Positions 4,455 through 6,881 of a stretch of DNA of 6,881 nt are shown here, piece by piece; the first letter of the stretch is position 1, and every line of letters starts with the position of its first letter. Source of the DNA: Alphaproteobacteria bacterium UBA5343 (GTDB taxonomy: Bacteria; Pseudomonadota; Alphaproteobacteria; RF32; UBA5343); NCBI GenBank assembly GCA_002410125.1, contig DHQH01000099.1:9288-16168 (forward strand). Direction: 5' to 3'. The notes beneath the pieces are model-generated. The model was not told the DNA's origin. It did no database searches and worked only from the letters and a program-made list of their open reading frames with translations. A program made the translations under genes and the position numbers.

Positions 4455-5900
4455 CTAACAAGGGAGGTAGACTGTGAAGGTTGTTCCCTTTTCTTTAGAG
4501 CTTGAGATATCCATATATCCTTTATGGCGGGTGATGATGTGCTTAGTGATAGATAGACCTAAACCAGCTCCTAATATACCTTTGTTTTTATGTTGTTGGA
4601 GACGATAGAATTTCTCGGTTAGTCTTGCTAGATTTTTTTGACTGATAGGCTCACCTTTATTATTTATGGCGATTGCAATACCTTTTCCTTCTTTGGTTGG
4701 ATAGGTGGCAGAAGTTGGCATCTTTTCGATAATAGAGGCTTTAATAAAAACATTGGTTTTTTCTTCAGCATATTTAATGGCATTATCAGTTAAGTTTTGA
4801 ATGATTTGAGTTATTTGACTTTCATCACAAGTGAGTGCTGGTAACTCTTTTGCAATAGATGTGGTGATTTTTATTTTATTTTCAGTTGCTTTTGGGGTGA
4901 GAGCTTTTTTAGTATTTTCAATAACATCTCTGATATTTATTACATCTTCAAAAATAGAGTCTTGTTTCATTTCTATTCTTGATAAGGATAGTAAATTTTC
5001 AATCAAGTTTTTCATATGTTTTGATTGCTCACTCATAATTTTTAAGAAATAGTCTCTGGCTTTGGCATCATCTTTAGCACTGGTTTGCAGTGTTTCAATA
5101 AAACCAGATAAAACAGCAAGTGGGGTTCTTAATTCATGACTAGCATTGGCAACAAAATCAGCTTGCATTTTTTCTAATTTCATAGATTTAGTTAAATCAT
5201 ATAGTGAGATAACAGCAACAGCTTTACCTGTTGATACCCATGGGAGTTGTTTTATATGGGTGTAGAGTTTTTTGTTCCATGGCTCCTTTATGTAGAATAC
5301 CATATTTTCGTTTTGAGATTCTTTATTTAATACTTTTTTTATTGCGGTTATAAATTTATTGTTTTGAAATAGATTATCAATTGTTTTGTTTCTTATATTG
5401 TGCCCGAACATATCTCTTGCAGATAGATTAGCTCCACAAATTATTCCGTCTTTATCTAGCATTATTAATGGATCTGGTAGGGAATCAAGTACGGCAGAGT
5501 CAGAGATTGTTTGGGCTTCTAGTTCAGAGGCTTTTTCATCCCAGATGTTATGCATGTTATTGATAGCGGTTACGATAATTTTAGTTTCATTATCGCTCAT
5601 AAATAAATCTTCTTCTTCTTTTGTTAGTTTTTCACCTTTGGATAATTTATTAATGTAGTCTTGAATTTTTTGCCTTTCGATAAAATATGGAGCAAGCAAG
5701 ACGATAGTTGTGAAAACAATGGTTCCAAAACACATAATCGCAATTAGTGGAGTGATATATTCCATAACAGCTAAAATTAGTAAAGATACAGCAGAAGGGG
5801 TGCATATGATTACGGCTTTTTCACCTAAGTTTTTATTTTCTAACAGATCATATCTATCGACATCTCTTAATTTTTTCTGCTTTTTTTGTTTTTTAGTCAT
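4455..5900 (-). CDS. PhoR-like membrane sensor histidine kinase with PAS domain
   Basis: This is a 481-residue two-component sensor that should autophosphorylate on histidine and pass phosphate to a response regulator. After a very basic N-terminus (KKQKKQKK) come two membrane segments at about 29-48 and 49-73 with almost no periplasmic loop, as in PhoR, so sensing is probably inside the membrane or cytoplasm. A PAS-like domain follows at about 133-235 (SLPDPLIMLDKDG), then the H-box ASHELRTPL with phospho-acceptor His255. The ATPase domain has the N-box NLTDNAIKYA (369-378), the F-box EKFYR (429-433) and the G2 box GAGLGLSI (444-451). The G1 box is degenerate: N414-K-G416-E-P418 instead of DxGxG. 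The gene starts 17 bp after the malic enzyme stop with AAGG (5912-5915, minus strand) about 11 nt before the ATG, so it is probably co-transcribed. No regulator gene is in the window, so PhoR identity is unproven. Confidence 0.88.
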   Translation of the reverse strand: MTKKQKKQKKLRDVDRYDLLENKNLGEKAVIICTPSAVSLLILAVMEYITPLIAIMCFGTIVFTTIVLLAPYFIERQKIQDYINKLSKGEKLTKEEEDLFMSDNETKIIVTAINNMHNIWDEKASELEAQTISDSAVLDSLPDPLIMLDKDGIICGANLSARDMFGHNIRNKTIDNLFQNNKFITAIKKVLNKESQNENMVFYIKEPWNKKLYTHIKQLPWVSTGKAVAVISLYDLTKSMKLEKMQADFVANASHELRTPLAVLSGFIETLQTSAKDDAKARDYFLKIMSEQSKHMKNLIENLLSLSRIEMKQDSIFEDVINIRDVIENTKKALTPKATENKIKITTSIAKELPALTCDESQITQIIQNLTDNAIKYAEEKTNVFIKASIIEKMPTSATYPTKEGKGIAIAINNKGEPISQKNLARLTEKFYRLQQHKNKGILGAGLGLSITKHIITRHKGYMDISSSKEKGTTFTVYLPC

Positions 5901-5917
5901 GGTTAATTAAACCTTTT

Positions 5918-6881
5918 CTATTTTTTCATATCCAGTTTTGCTTGTTTATAGACAGCATTTGTTACTTCTTCTTTCAGTCTGGTATCAAAAGGAGATGGAA
6001 TTATATATTCTCTGCCAAATTTTAGTCTATCAATGTTGTGGGTTTTAAGTGATTCTTCTGAAATAGGTTTTTTTGCGATGTTGGCAATTGCATTTGCTGC
6101 GGCTAATTTCATGTTTTGATTGATTTGAGTAGCGTTGGCAGCAAGAGCACCTTTAAAAATGAAAGGAAAACATAAAACATTATTTACTTGATTTGGGTAA
6201 TCACTTCTGCCTGTTGCAATTATTACATCTTTTCTGGTTTGTTTCGCTAAATCTGGTTTTATTTCTGGGTTTGGGTTAGCAAGAGCAAAAACGATAGGAT
6301 CTTTATTCATAGATAGGAGCATATCTTTTTTTAGAACATTGGCAACGGATACACCGATAAAAACATCAGTATTTTTTACTGCATCTTCTAGGGTTCTATT
6401 TTCTGTTTTTATAGCATGCTTTTCTTTGTATTTATTCATATTATTGGGACGGTCTTTATAAATAACCCCTTTAGAATCGCAAAGAGTGATGTGTTTTGCT
6501 CCCTTATCTTTTAAAAGTTCGCAAATGGCAATAGCTGCAGCACCTGCCCCATTAATGACGATTTTTACATCTTCGATATTTTTATTTACGATTTCTAAGG
6601 CATTTATAAGCCCTGCTAGAGTTACAATGGCAGTGCCATGTTGGTCGTCATGAAAGACTGGGATGTTTAGTTTTTCTTTTAATCTTTTTTCTATTTCAAA
6701 ACATTCAGGGGCTTTGATGTCTTCTAAATTTATAGCTCCAAAGGTTGGAGATATAAGCTCTACGGTTTTTACAAATTCGTCAACATCTTGAGTGTCAACT
6801 TCTATATCGATTGAATTTACATCGGCAAACTTTTTAAATAATACGGATTTACCTTCCATAACTGGTTTTGAGGCTAGGGCT
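5918..6881 (-). CDS. maeB: Malic enzyme, partial (5' end beyond the window)
   Basis: Malic enzyme oxidatively decarboxylates malate to pyruvate with NAD(P)+. The frame stays open through the right edge: upstream of the Met codon at 6857-6859 the bases encode ALASKPV, continuing the conserved malic-enzyme stretch SKPVMEGKSVLFKKFA. That Met is therefore internal, and roughly the first quarter of the protein lies outside. Counting from it, metal and substrate residues appear in NLEDIKAPECF (44-54) and HDDQHGTA (70-77). The nucleotide fold begins with INGAGAAAIA (102-111), and FALANPNPEI and the C-terminal GREYIIPSPFD are typical. The protein stops just after the malic domain (DMKK), with no phosphotransacetylase-like domain as in the long MaeB proteins common in proteobacteria. 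Cofactor choice cannot be read. It is probably the first of the two visible genes of an operon with the downstream kinase. Confidence 0.93.
   Translation of the reverse strand, partial: ALASKPVMEGKSVLFKKFADVNSIDIEVDTQDVDEFVKTVELISPTFGAINLEDIKAPECFEIEKRLKEKLNIPVFHDDQHGTAIVTLAGLINALEIVNKNIEDVKIVINGAGAAAIAICELLKDKGAKHITLCDSKGVIYKDRPNNMNKYKEKHAIKTENRTLEDAVKNTDVFIGVSVANVLKKDMLLSMNKDPIVFALANPNPEIKPDLAKQTRKDVIIATGRSDYPNQVNNVLCFPFIFKGALAANATQINQNMKLAAANAIANIAKKPISEESLKTHNIDRLKFGREYIIPSPFDTRLKEEVTNAVYKQAKLDMKK

Noticed and set aside
4461..4608. AGGGAGG followed 6 nt later by GTG, opening a 45-codon + strand frame
   Set aside because: The ribosome-site-like bases are the antisense of the kinase's C-terminal codons, and the frame resembles no known protein.

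Overview
This window is AT-rich bacterial DNA with ordinary housekeeping genes. The five proteins read as alphaproteobacterial: a TypA/BipA GTPase, an AmpG-type muropeptide permease of the kind duplicated in Rickettsiales, a family I inorganic pyrophosphatase, a PhoR-like histidine kinase and a malic enzyme. Low GC, 3' ends rich in palindromes and AmpG suggest a reduced or host-associated lineage (Rickettsiales- or Holosporales-like, or an uncultured relative). This placement is inference from protein character, not from a marker gene. Trp codons are TGG and no in-frame TGA was noticed, so the standard bacterial code fits.

Layout. Positions 1-364 hold no gene but contain several inverted repeats and a candidate promoter with an operator-like dyad. 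Then come three + strand genes, each probably its own transcription unit: typA (365-2173), ampG-like (2448-3722) and ppa (3871-4404). On the - strand, a malic enzyme gene (5918 to beyond the right edge) is followed after 17 bp by a histidine kinase gene (4455-5900). These two look like one operon, converging on ppa.

The most unusual content is a family of palindromic repeats at the 3' ends of all three + strand genes. Two long copies (2172-2300 and 3677-3799) fold into almost full-length imperfect hairpins. A short copy (4403-4435) looks like the same element without its central ~95 bp, and a tail fragment sits at 207-223. The two long copies differ by a complete replacement of a 6-bp stem block in which both arms changed together, so pairing is kept. 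The central part is bounded by 13-nt direct repeats that match the junction in the short copy. One copy runs into the ampG reading frame and supplies its last ~14 codons. This resembles the Rickettsia palindromic elements in behaviour, but I do not recognise it as a named family.

Functionally the genes are only loosely connected: translation/ribosome GTPase, cell-wall recycling, pyrophosphate removal, a membrane sensor kinase without a partner regulator in view, and anaplerotic malate/pyruvate metabolism. I see no defence system, tRNA, rRNA, CRISPR array or transposase.
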